Translations under genes and position numbers: made by a program
Origin: Margaritifera margaritifera
Taxonomy: Eukaryota; Mollusca; Bivalvia; Unionida; Margaritiferidae
DNA: 64,000 nt
Direction: 5' to 3'
Assembly (NCBI GenBank): GCA_029931535.1
Contig: JAQPZY010001688.1
Span: 4,705,001-4,769,000 of the forward strand
The notes under the pieces: model-generated
Database searches by the model: none
What the model was told of the DNA's origin: nothing
What the model saw: only the letters and a program-made list of their open reading frames with translations
In this document: positions 51,846 to 61,767 of the stretch, in pieces
Position numbering within the stretch: position 1 is the stretch's first letter
Layout of the letters: the number at the start of each line of letters is the position of its first letter

Positions 51846-52529
51846 TTATTCACATCTACCTTCTCCTCCCTCGTCAAAGTTTCAGATCTGATCAAGGATC
51901 GCCGAACTGCTAACTCTCTTTGTGTATGTTTGGGAGACTCGGTGTACTCCTGATTGTGATTCGTGTATGGGGAAGTAGTTGTTGACAAAGCTCTCACCAC
52001 ACTTATTTCTTGACCACACATATCGTACATTTTGCCGGACATCAGTATATGGCCTTATTTATATTCATCGAGACAGAACTTAGACATGATTTCATAACTA
52101 TTTATAACATAGTCCTCTGTGAGCCTGCTTATATTTCCCTTACTGCTTGACATTTTGGATGACTACTGCTTTTTTAATTATGCAGAAAGAACACTACAGC
52201 GACTAACCTTTTGACGAATGACACAAGGCGATCGTTAAACGAGAATGCAATGATAATTACAGCGCTAATTTATACTGACCTCCCTAGAAAATACAACAAC
52301 ATTTCCACTGGTCCTCTGAGTGACGCATCTATAGACATCTTACTGCACAACAGGCACCACCATGTTAGAAGGACTAATACTATCTGGTTGACTATCTCTA
52401 GCCATTTTGTGTTCCAACTGAAACTTGTAATTTTGGTGTTGTTTGAACATAATCGCTTTCAAAGTTACACCAGTCACTTGGTGCCGTCACATACGAATCC
52501 TATCCGAGAATATGCGCCTTTTCATTTCT

Positions 52530-52575
52530 CTTTTCATCACCACGAAGCATGCTCAAGATTTTCCTCGTATATTTC
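52530..52575 (+). repeat. Short dispersed repeat, partner at 50928-50975
   Basis: Second copy of the CATCACCACGAAGCATGCTC motif, 1.6 kb away in the same orientation. Confidence 0.85.
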
Positions 52576-53349
52576 TATCGCTTACAGTGAAAAAGGATTA
52601 TGAGGTTTTATGATAATGCCAAGGTATAACCATCCCACCAAGTATCTCCAGGTAATGTAAATCGATAGAAGCAGACTATATATGTACCTGAGCTTCACTT
52701 TCAATTAACTTGAGGACGAAAGAAATCGTTTACGGCAAAATATTGCTATTATAATTAAGCTGAATGTAGTGAGCCACAGCAATCATGGCTGAAATAATGA
52801 AGGCAACAATAGTAATAAAAAAAACAGTCAATTACGTCTGTTGATATTACTGCCTCTTTTAATGCCATGCATTTTTTGTGATGCAAATCCCCGTACATAT
52901 CGTGCTATTCAAGCCAAGCATTACTTTCCACTGAAAGCATGCCGCCATATGCTACATAGTATTGTCAGAGGCTTAGTAAAGGAGGGTAAAGCCAATCATC
53001 TTTGCCACATATGATCAAAACTCTGCCATTGTATGATAGACATTTTCATATTATATTCTTATGGCTCATGCATCAAACCTTTCTGTGGCTTTTAGTGAAA
53101 CTTTTTGTTTTGTTCGACATTCATCACAACACCCCCACTGCTGATAAAGGCAATGATTATAATGATGACGATGACATCAACAGCAACAAAGACGGGGAGG
53201 AGAGAAAGAGATTTTCAACCAGTATTTTCAATGAGTGCCGTTTCCGAGCCAGGATTAACTGATATCGCATAATTTACGGTTCTGCATGTACTATAGGTTT
53301 TCAGTGTATTCCGCTTCGAAGTTACTTCTACAGTAAAGGGCGTTGACAC

Positions 53350-53640
53350 ACACTATTGTATCTACTCCGACTCCAGATGTTTGTTATTACTTCCGTTTTT
53401 GTATGTTGCCTGTAAGATGCTGAAGGTAAGCAGGGATTTAAGATTGTAAAATACTATTATTGCTATTTGTTAAAATTGTGTGTATGCCTAGTTGACGATT
53501 GCACTCCCATTTCTAATGCTGAACCGTTTTCTGTTTCGAAATATGTTGAAAAAAATGCATACTTTTTCAGGAAAATGTGAACTGGCTTTTCGCTTCTCGC
53601 ACTTTGTTCGGGCTTTGATCAATACATTTTATATTTAAAT
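53350..53640 (+). repeat. Interspersed repeat, inverted partner at 57068-57360
   Basis: Landmarks GATGTTTGTTAT, GCTGAAGGTAAGCAGGGATT, AGTTGACGATTGCACTCC, ATATGTTGAAAAAAATGCAT and TGGCTTTTCGCTTCT occur in the same order on the minus strand at 57068-57360 with moderate divergence. No coding frame; unknown class. Confidence 0.85.
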
Positions 53641-53962
53641 TCATTTTTTCGGTTTTGTTAGCCTCAGGTTTGGTCTAACTTGTGTGTCAGGTTTTGTCTA
53701 GTAATTCTTTGATGATAAATATTCTAAACCATTTAAAATATTACTCCGTTACCAAGCTAAATTTTGATCAATAAAGACGGAAGATATATTGTGGACAAAA
53801 ATCATTGGGCAAAAAGTTTTATTTATTTATTTATTAATTGAAATCTTTCTACCATTAAGAAATTACGCATATCCAAAAAGCATTGTTTCGTCAATTGGAA
53901 GTTCATTTATTTGGATGATTTATACTACCTTCGAGTTTTCTTTTCTTTGTACGGTTGACTAG

Positions 53963-54222
53963 TTTCGTTTCTCATTTACTCTATTTCATATGCTAAAAAA
54001 TCGTACCTTGTCTGACTAGTTTCTCATTTACTCTATTTCATATGCTAAAAAATCGTACCTTGTCTGACTAGTTTCTCATTTACTCTATTTCATATGCTAA
54101 AAAATTGTACCTTGTCTGACTAGTTTCTCGTTTACTCTATTTCATATGCTAAAAAATCGTACCTTGTCTGACTAGTTTCTCATTTACTCTATTTCATATG
54201 CTAAAAAATCGTACTTTGTCTT
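53963..54222 (+). repeat. 52-bp minisatellite, ~5 copies
   Basis: Units carry TGACTAGTTTCTCATTTACT and CATATGCTAAAAAATCGTAC; only a few point differences. Confidence 0.95.
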
Positions 54223-54287
54223 CCAAAAGTACATACGTGCATAACAGCCTTATACTCATTCCATCAAATAACGTGATGTCGATGGTG

Positions 54288-54290
<3 letters not shown>

Positions 54291-54332
<42 letters not shown>

Positions 54333-54348
54333 GGGAGAGGGAGAGAGA
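54291..54348. repeat. (AG)n with G14 run
   Basis: About 15 AG units, then 14 G, then a GAGAGG tail. It abuts the left side of copy D. Confidence 0.95.
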
Positions 54349-54358
54349 TTTTTAAACA

Positions 54359-55049
54359 TAACAAGAGTCCATTGAAGGGACTGATGCTCTACTGGGCGAA
54401 AAGTATTTCCAGGAATTCAAGATAAGACCATTTCTTCATTTTAACTGCGGAGTGTTGAAACCATCTCTGATATTATTCAGCGATAACAAAATTTTCAGAT
54501 TAGCTGCTGTGGTGGACAGATTGGATGTCATCTTGGCACCATTTTCATTTAGGACAAAGCAGCCATCATTACAAGTCGTTTGTTGAAAACCCCATGTCAT
54601 AATGATCATTCCTTCAGGGGGAGTAGTAACAACAAGATTTTCAAGACAGCTGTCGTGGTAGCCAAGAGAGTTTTTCAAGATGGCGGCCTCACTGGCCATA
54701 TTGGACGTAAGATCGGCACCATTTTCATTCAGAACCAACTATACATAAAAAGAAGTTTTTCAGTGAAAACGCCATGTTGATATGACCATCGATGTAGGAG
54801 AAGTAACAATAACAAGATTTTCAAGATTGCCAGTGTGGTGGTACTATTGGACGTTCGAGCAGCCCCATTTTCATTTAGGACCAAGTACACCATGAGATGA
54901 ACGTGTGTGCAAAGTTTGATGACAAATTGATAATCCTCTAAGTAGTTTAGTAGGAGTAGCGATAACAAACTTGTGCTAACGGACGGACGGCTGACAGACG
55001 ACGGACGAAAGACCATCCCGTAAGTTCTTCTGGTGTATGGCCAGTAGTG
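54359..55049 (+). mobile_element. 146-bp-repeat element, copy D (short)
   Basis: Starts ACAAGAGTCCATTGAAGGGAC and ends with CTTGTGCTAACGGACGGACG, ACGACGGACGAAAGACC and the hairpin-like CTGGTGTATGGCCAGTAG. Only about three internal units, so it is a low-copy version of the ~1.6-kb elements. The family's length differences come from unit number. Confidence 0.85.
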
Positions 55050-55639
55050 CGGACAACGTCAACCAATACCACTGTAAGCTGATGTTAACCCAAAGTTAAA
55101 GAGCACACATGGGGCCTAAATTTGTCGTTTTGAAATTAATTACGCAACGTTGGCTCATACTTTTTACGTTGGTTAAATTTGACATGTTCTAGTGTTGAAA
55201 TGAAATTTTGTTGAATCACTTCTGACTGCTTGTCCCTTTGTCCACTGAAAGCCGCACACAAACACACACACAAACTATTTCTTTCATATTTATCATCTGT
55301 TTGCAAACAAGATATGTGGTTTCAGCATGAAATGAAAGTGTATGCTTCTAATAACTATTTTTCCCCCATTTATAAGCGCCAAATCTCTTTTTCGGAGCGC
55401 CACCCTCCCCCTTGAAAATAAACTACAATCTATTTTTGGATATAGTGGAGTAGCACTTTAAAAGACATCTTTACATGCAAAGTTTGGTGAGTCTTTAGAT
55501 TCAAGGAATGGTGCAAACCGCTACCTAGCTGACGTTGGCAAACAACGTCACTGCCCTCACGTGTGTTCTGGTGCTTTTGATCAGAAATATGGTCTGGCCT
55601 AAAAAACCATTCATTTTTTTAAATTTTTTTTTTGGTGGG

Positions 55640-56260
55640 GTCAACCGACTTTCAAACATGAATTTGTTTCTTAATCACGGTCACCAACACCTGCTATATT
55701 TGCAGATTGAGTGTACGAAGCAAGATGTAGTCGATAGGGATTACTCCGAATATTTGAGCGTTGATTATGGTGTACAGAGCACTGTGCTTTGTCCCATATT
55801 ATTTTTAGTTCAATTGCAGTTAATTCCAAGTCCATCCTTTATCATTTTCTGTTGCATAGAAAAACAGACGCTCAATCCGACCATTTGATCCTACAAAATG
55901 ACCTAGATACCTTTATGAACGGTTCAAACAACTAGAGTATGTGCTTCAGTGCTCAAATAATGATATGCGATGAGCATACGTAGCAAGTCATACCACCTCT
56001 GTGTTTTAGATCATACTGTTCAAAAAGTTAAAATAACCATTTCCTTGGCTTACAACTGTATCAAGTCATGAAATGGGGCTCAGACATCAACAAAATCACT
56101 AAAAATGCAAATACCTCCTAGCTTTCTCGAAAAGAAACTTGAAATATTGCCCTATAAATTGTTGTAAATCAACATTCTTAGTATTTGTGGGGTAAGTACT
56201 AGAATATGGGTCGAATGTTTGAGACTCTACGATGAAGACAGGAAGGTGGGCTGTGTAGCT
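55640..56260 (+). pseudogene. Non-LTR retrotransposon reverse transcriptase remnant
   Basis: Plus-strand reading shows SEYLSVDYGVQSTVLCPILF, which matches the strand-loop motif before the catalytic site of LINE polymerases (G-V-P-Q-G-S-V-L-G-P-x-L-F type) with several decayed positions. Shifted frames to the right continue the domain: LQNDLDTF, then a W-G-x-x-I-N-K-I-T-K-N-A-N stretch, then KRNLK and LEYGSNV, the usual thumb-region order. Frameshifts and stops throughout. The Y/F-A-D-D box itself is not recognisable. Jockey/CR1-type affinity is a guess. Opposite in strand to the fragment at 4613-4806. Confidence 0.7.
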
Positions 56261-57067
56261 GGGACGTTAGGGAACCTAGAACTTCACTTTTTAAAAAGTA
56301 GACACAGTGACTGTGGTTGGGTTACTTGGTACTTGCCATATAATACACTATAAACCTTTACAACACTAACATATAATTAGGTCAAAACAATTCAGTGATT
56401 TGAAGTTAAAATATTGTAGAAAAGATAGCAGTCGGCAATAGCAGAGCATTTAGATGGAACAATGTAAATACTAATCAGTTTTGGAACACTTTCGTTGTGT
56501 GAACCACAATAGATTGGAACAAAGTTGAGAAGATAATGCGTGAAATATTACAAGAAAGAAATCTCTTATTTTAATAAATACCCCCTCCCCGCTGCACTGT
56601 GCCAAACGGCACTGTACCGTAATATCATAAACAGAAATAGAAACACTCGAACAACCTAGGTGAATCAATTTTATGGTCACAATGCCAAAACACAACCCAG
56701 ACCATTTGATCCCGAAGTCGGCCTATTTTGAGTTGTCATTAAAATCTTTTAGTGCTAGATCTGCTGCTTTAGGGTTCCCATTGTTATATTTTACCTCTCT
56801 TTTTGCCATTCCCTCTATATATCAGGTATAAATAAATTCGATCAGGTGTTTTCGCAAGATTCTTGCACAAAAAGGTAATTATGAAAGTGGCGTTTCGAGA
56901 GAAGCAAGAGCACCACCAGGGGATTGTAGCAGACACCGAATAATGAGTAATAAGAGAAACAAATCGCATTAAATGTCATGAAATGAATACGATATTGTAG
57001 GAGATTGGTCAGACTTCGTACAGATTCGTTACATGCATTATAAGAATTACTTAAACTATAACATTTA
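56261..57067. other. No gene seen
   Basis: AT-rich DNA between the LINE remnant and the inverted interspersed repeat. Confidence 0.4.
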
Positions 57068-57360
57068 TCGATTAAAGTTCAAAACAAGTTATTAGAAGCG
57101 AAAAGCCACTTCACATTGCTCTCGCAAAGATGCATTTTTTCAACATACTGCGAAATAGAGAACTGTTCAGCATTATAAATGGAATTGGAGTGCAGTCGTC
57201 AACTGTGCATACATTGTTTCAACAGATCGCAAACAGAATATTTTATGAACTAAATCCCTGCATACCTTCAACACCTATCGAGTAATACATCTATCATGTA
57301 ATACACAGAAAAGGAAGCGATAACAAACATCAGAGTCAGAGTATATACTGCTAATTTCAA
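57068..57360 (-). repeat. Interspersed repeat, inverted partner of 53350-53640
   Basis: The reverse complement matches 53350-53640 across about 290 bp. Confidence 0.85.
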
Positions 57361-57614
57361 AATGCTTGTGTCATTGACTAATCAGATACATTATCTGTTA
57401 CGTGTATAAATACATGACAGATTTAAAAGTGAAATGCAGCTTCACATTTTATTTCTCCACTGGCGTTACATCTTTGAGTCTACAAAATATAACGCAAGCT
57501 TGCACATGAACACTAGAATCGTCACAAGTTTGCTACGAGTTACGTAGAGGCTGGTTAAAAGGGAACATACACCTGAACGTATAGCCACACCTATTAACGA
57601 CTACTCATAATATC

Positions 57615-57746
57615 AGTAGTAATGCATATGTGGGGGTATGAAAACACTATTGGCATTTTCTATGGTTTCGTACTCGCAATCGCTCGTCCTCGACCTGGCC
57701 AAATGCCAATAGTGTTTTCATCCCGCCCACATTTGCATTACTATCT
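57615..57746. mobile_element. Fold-back element (MITE-like), ~45-bp arms
   Basis: AGTAGTAATGCATATGTGGG and AAAACACTATTGGCATTT at the left pair with AAATGCCAATAGTGTTTT and CCCACATTTGCATTACTAT at the right. The loop of ~40 bp is GC-rich. No coding capacity; not the same family as 37815-37970. Confidence 0.85.
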
Positions 57747-57780
57747 ACAGTTATAATTAGCTTTTCTCTGCCAGCTTGGC

Positions 57781-57896
57781 GGAAATATTTGACGCACATG
57801 AGTTATCTCCCTTGAAATATTTGGCACACATGAGTTACGTCCCTTTGATAACTGACACGAGTTGCCTCCCATTTATTGAGTACATGAGTTGCTCTT
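57781..57896 (+). repeat. Degenerate ~32-bp repeat, 3-4 copies
   Basis: GCACATGAGTTATCTCCCTT, CACACATGAGTTACGTCCCT, GACACGAGTTGCCTCCC and GTACATGAGTTG follow one another. Units share ACATGAGTT and TCCC. Confidence 0.75.
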
Positions 57897-57997
57897 CTTG
57901 CTTGCAAAATCTATTTTTGGTAAGTTAAATATGCAAATTTGCCTATCCGTAAACTTGTCAACGCAATATAGTATGAATATAGTATAGTATGATATAT

Positions 57998-58188
57998 ACT
58001 ATCAGGAATCAGACGTACATGACGAGATTTGTCGCACACGTCTATAATTCAAATTCAGTCAGACTATCAGGAATTTCCTCGCACATGACCAAATTGGTCG
58101 CACGCGAGTTTAATCCAAATAAGAGACTATCAGGAATCCTCGCACATGACCAGATTGGTCGCACGCGAGTATAATCCAATTTCATCAT
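57998..58188 (+). repeat. ~64-bp tandem repeat, 3 copies
   Basis: ACTATCAGGAAT starts units at 57998, 58063 and 58126. Each carries ACATGACC-GATTGGTCGCAC and CG-GT-TAATCCAA. A partial unit ends with ACTATCAGG at ~58289. Confidence 0.85.
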
Positions 58189-58645
58189 TATGAAAAACAA
58201 ACAAACAAAAAAAATCCAATTTCATCATCAGGTTATACGTAAATGGCCGAATGGCCGCACGCGTCGTTAATCCAACGAACGAACCAACGAACTATCAGGT
58301 TATGGCGACAAGAGATATATTTTACACACACACACACAAAGTGAATTCTATGCGTAGCTCTGTTTGTCTCACAGGGTAGGCCACTCTATTTTGATTTGGG
58401 GGGACTGCCTTAACTTCCTGTTCCGATGTTTCTTAGCTGCCGAGGAACTAAACTATTCAGCAGGGCTAGCACCCAGTTTGAGACAGGGCTTTTTCTCTCT
58501 CTTTTTCTTACCCTTTATATAATGATTTTACACAAAAAATGAAGCTTGATGATTTTCCGGTCGCGCCATTTACCATTTATATAATTATTTTAGATAAAAA
58601 TGAAGTTTACTTTCTAATTAGAGAGATAAAATGTACTTATATATT

Positions 58646-59160
58646 ATGGCTTGGCGTGATCATCACACACACATTTTGTACGAAGCGAATGAAGATTGTG
58701 ACATCAGACACATTTTGCGTCGAAAGATTCTTTCTAAAAACCAAAATAACAACGGCTATACTCTCTTCACAGTATCAAGCAAGGATAAGTACCAGAATGT
58801 ATTAAGTGCAGATCGATTTATTTTCGAGTGCATTCACGGTGTTATACCAAGGGATCTCGTTATTGATCACATCAATGGCGACAAGTCTGACAATAGAATA
58901 GCTAAGTTAGAAGCTGTGACACGCCAAGTAAATAATTTGAAAGTCGATGTTGGCAAGCATGCCTCCCCTCCCCACCCCCAGCGAGATCAATAAGAGCAAC
59001 CAAAATTGAAACAGACCACCAGGAAATATTTAGTTTTTTATACCAGGCTCAGAACACGCTTGGTATGAACCGTCGCTCTATCTTATTTTGTTGCAGCGGC
59101 ACCAGAACTATATCTTATTCGCCTATTCAAGATGCTTGGTTCTCGTTCAGTTTCATCTAA
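58646..59160 (+). pseudogene. HNH endonuclease, frameshifted near residue 108
   Basis: From the ATG at 58646 a 115-codon frame contains HNH motifs: LVIDHINGDKSDNR at residues 71-84 holds the Asp-His metal-binding pair (74-75) and the Asn of the beta-beta-alpha-metal fold. Residues 58-68 (FIFECIHGVIP) form the preceding helix. HNH enzymes of this type nick or cut DNA and are common in phages, NCLDVs and as homing enzymes. After a C-rich slip site (about 58965-58985) the frame ends. Downstream, another frame to 59160 shows IFSFLYQAQNTLGMNRRSI, like a small helix-turn-helix tail (NUMOD1 type) that often follows such HNH domains. So the gene looks broken by one frameshift. It converges tail-to-tail with the polymerase gene. 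Confidence 0.8.
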
Positions 59161-59412
59161 GCAGTGCCATGTTTATTTTACGTTCTCATGTATATTATTT
59201 TATATTATTTTTGTTGTTGTTGTTATTAGACCAAGTTTATCAAAAATATCAGCATTTGGAAAATCAGACATTGGCACTAAGGCATCTTCTCCCTTATTTC
59301 TGAAGTCGCCATGGGCTCTAGTGATACACGCCATCGCCTAAAATATATCTTTTGTCGCCATAACCCGAAAGACCAATCTTGTTTAGCGCCACAGTATGTA
59401 GGTTCGTGGTTC
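59161..59412. other. Spacer between HNH and polymerase relics
   Basis: About 250 bp with no recognisable protein on either strand; contains a short GTTGTT run near 59212. Confidence 0.5.
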
Positions 59413-60904
59413 TCAGATAGGATCGTGTTCAGAGAGAGCTGCAAAGTAATCGTCACGCGTAATAAATTTTTTTACAACGCACTTTTTCACGCCCTTTGCC
59501 CGTTTTTCCGATTTGTTAAGCAGGTAAAGTATGTACATTTTAGACCGTAGTGCTATGACCTCGTGAATCTCAGCAACATGCTCTTCCTTGAATTTGCCGA
59601 CAACCTCCATGTTTGTCTTATCATGAAACTTACTGAGTTTGCAATCTTTTTCAGGGTATTCAGAAAAGTAAAAATACTCTTTTATCGCCAACATGTCCTT
59701 GTAGACATCATCTCTTTTGATCTCGTAGCCTAGTGAATCAGTGTCAGTAAGCAGCAACTTGGCTCGGTCAGCATATTTCTTTTTGATTATGCCATAGTGG
59801 AAGTCGTACGTGTGATAATTTGACAGTTCAAGTACTGCAAAAGCGACGTAGATAGGCTTATTAAGATTTACGTGCGTCTTCTTTCTGTGGATCGCAACTA
59901 AGTTGTCATCAAATATCTTCATGCTGACAAAAGCTGGATCGGCCACTAACTTGTCGCGTCTGGTTACATCATTGACAATTTCGACGTTTACTCTGCTCCA
60001 TACATTTGCCAAAGACCTGGTTGTTCATGAGCTTGAAGAAATCTGTTTCGAATTTATTTGTCGCTGCGGTTCTTTTTGCTGTATTAAAATCAATATATGG
60101 TTATAGCCAGGTCTTTTGTTTGAAACTTAAAACTGTGTATTTTAATCAGATTTAATCCTAGGTCGAGACACTGCTGCAGGTTTCTATAATGGATTAAATA
60201 GCGATATTTGTCATGAAGATTTGGAATTAGCTTCGGTACTTTGAAATTGCCAACACAGTTTTTCTTTCATATCTGCAGAATAAGTATTTAACATATAATC
60301 TTCAGCGGTCATGCTCTCTGGCGCCAAGGAGTAATCACTATGTTCATCATGTAATTTAGCAGGGTACTCGAGATTGACATCCAGTACATAACCGATGTCA
60401 TCATCACTGCGTAACGATTTCTCTGCAAAGTTTTCTGGTGTCATCCACTTAAAGTCGCCAACAGGTAGCAACTTTGACTTATCTTAATTTCAGCTGTCAG
60501 CTCCAAATACGATTTTCCTCGTAGCGGATTGTAATTGGTGGTGTTAACGATGCATGCTGTGACACCTTCTAAAATCCAACCTGTGCCTTTCCGTTGAAAG
60601 TTATCAATGCTATTTTGAAGAGCTTCAAAAACATTTTTGACGTCAAAGCTATGATGAAATGTTCTAACTGGCTTTGAAATGAAATGCGCTTCAGTTTCAG
60701 TGTCATCTGCTTGCTGAGAAAAGAGTACACTATTGCCAACAGAAAACTTTATGCCGCGATGCAGCTGCAATTCCTTGGACAAAATCTGTTCTATGCTAGG
60801 CTCAACAAGCTTTGTAACAACATCAAGCAGCATCAACCTGATATTTTTTAAAGCAACGTTTTGTCGTAGCCGGCAAAAGCCTGACGATTTTCACTAAAGC
60901 TCAT
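59413..60904 (-). pseudogene. Protein-primed family B DNA polymerase (Polinton type), broken
   Basis: This would copy the element's linear DNA. From right to left on the minus strand: an N-terminal piece (60904-60441, frameshift near 60845) containing GTGWILEGV and NPLRGKSYLEL; then palm motif A in a second frame (60471-60211: DVNLEYPAKLHDEHSDYS); then the segment with HYRNLQQCLDLGL in a third frame; a TAA near 60101; motif B ([12 protein letters not shown], ~60030); a frameshift near 60005; and motif C (LLTDTDSLGYE, ~59731-59750) in a 199-codon frame ending at 59413. The N-terminal piece passes almost directly into the palm (~60470), so the 3'-5' exonuclease region typical of the family is missing. 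At least four frameshifts, one stop and one large deletion: not functional. The sequence order and the D-x-x-x-E-Y-P and T-D-T-D-S motifs make the family certain. Confidence 0.9.
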
Positions 60905-60915
60905 CTTTGTGCTCG

Positions 60916-60916
<1 letters not shown>

Positions 60917-61011
<95 letters not shown>
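60917..61011. repeat. (TA)n microsatellite inside the element
   Basis: About 47 uninterrupted TA units, the longest pure TA tract in the window. It occupies the interval just upstream of the polymerase start. Confidence 0.98.
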
Positions 61012-61013
<2 letters not shown>

Positions 61014-61028
61014 GGGTAGATTATTTCT

Positions 61029-61339
61029 CTAGTGGTTAATTTTTAATATTTCTAACAGCGTATCTCGTCTGAAGCATGATACGCTCTGACTCATTAACAA
61101 GTCGATGTCATAGCTAATGTTGATTATGCCATGTTTTTTAATTAGTTGTCTCTGCTCGTCCGTAAGCAGAACCCGTATTTTAAAAAATTGTCTGCCCCAG
61201 AAGGGGCATTTTCTGATATCACTGAGAGATCCAGATTAGTATATGATTCAATATTTTCATACAGCGACTTGACAGCATCAAAAAGCAAGTCTGGCTGCTC
61301 CTTGTAAACGTCAGTAATATAAACAATTGTGTCTGCCAT
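61029..61339 (-). pseudogene. Small unknown ORF of the Polinton-like element, one frameshift
   Basis: The ATG at 61339 opens a frame (MADTIVYITDVYKEQPDLLF...) that runs about 50 codons with an acidic, helix-prone composition. A second frame (LLTDEQRQLIKKHGIINISY..., to the stop at 61029) continues the same protein-like composition, so a single-base slip near 61185 is likely. I do not recognise the family. It lies between the integrase and polymerase genes and faces away from the two plus-strand ORFs across only 24 bp, suggesting a shared divergent promoter. Confidence 0.55.
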
Positions 61340-61363
61340 GATATATAACGTTGTTTGATAAAA
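61340..61363. promoter_or_regulatory. Putative divergent promoter between small ORFs
   Basis: Only 24 bp (with TATATAACG) separate the ATG at 61339 (minus) and the ATG at 61364 (plus). A compact bidirectional promoter or shared regulation is implied; inferred from spacing only. Confidence 0.3.
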
Positions 61364-61528
61364 ATGTATGATAGTGATGAAAACGAAGATGCCATTGTCA
61401 GTGACTACGGCGAGTACAACCAAGTGGAAAATGTTTATCTGCATTACAACACAAGACCGCAAAGATACACTAGAGAATATTACATCAAAAACAAGTTGGC
61501 GCGATTTAAATGTCAACTGATGAACTAG
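61364..61528 (+). CDS. Small acidic/basic ORF of the Polinton-like element, unknown function
   Basis: Intact frame of 54 codons: acidic first half (MYDSDENEDAIVSDYGEY) and basic, tyrosine-rich second half (RPQRYTREYYIKNKLARFK). No family recognised. The TAG at 61526 lies 16 bases after the start of the next ORF, in a different frame, so the two overlap. The acidic N-terminus followed by a basic tail could suit a virion or DNA-associated factor, but that is speculation. It is one of the few frames in this element without an obvious break. Confidence 0.5.
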   Translation: MYDSDENEDAIVSDYGEYNQVENVYLHYNTRPQRYTREYYIKNKLARFKCQLMN

Positions 61529-61767
61529 CGCAATTCAACGAGATCTTTGACAGGTTTATCAAGCTGAACTTGCCTGGAAGACAGAAATTTATTAAGTTTG
61601 ATTATGTCTTCCAAAACCAATTTCTGCTGCTAGGTCTGCCAGACACGGCGGTCATGTGCAAGCCTGTAGCTAGCAAAACTATTAGCCGAATGCGACAGAA
61701 TTATTTCTCAATACTTGCCGTAGACACCAAAGGTGTCCGAACCCAGGAATTAAACGCATCAGAGTAG
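61510..61767 (+). CDS. Small ORF overlapping the previous one, unknown function
   Basis: Intact frame of 85 codons from an ATG immediately after an in-frame TAA (so the start is forced). The protein (MSTDELAQFNEIFDRFIKL..., later FDYVFQNQFLLLG and KTISRMRQNYFSILAV) has an amphipathic N-terminal helix and then mixed beta-like segments. No family recognised. It overlaps the preceding ORF by 19 bp in another frame, and its 3' end overlaps the antisense end of the integrase relic by about 67 bp. It could alternatively be the continuation of the upstream ORF after a frameshift. Confidence 0.5.
   Translation: MSTDELAQFNEIFDRFIKLNLPGRQKFIKFDYVFQNQFLLLGLPDTAVMCKPVASKTISRMRQNYFSILAVDTKGVRTQELNASE

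Noticed and set aside
52211..52603. 130-codon plus-strand frame
   Set aside because: His/Ser/Thr-rich low-information sequence with no domain; contains the short dispersed repeat at 52530-52575.
57900..58640. Left terminal inverted repeat of the Polinton-like element
   Set aside because: Searched by eye for a terminal repeat and target duplication; nothing convincing without the right end of the element.
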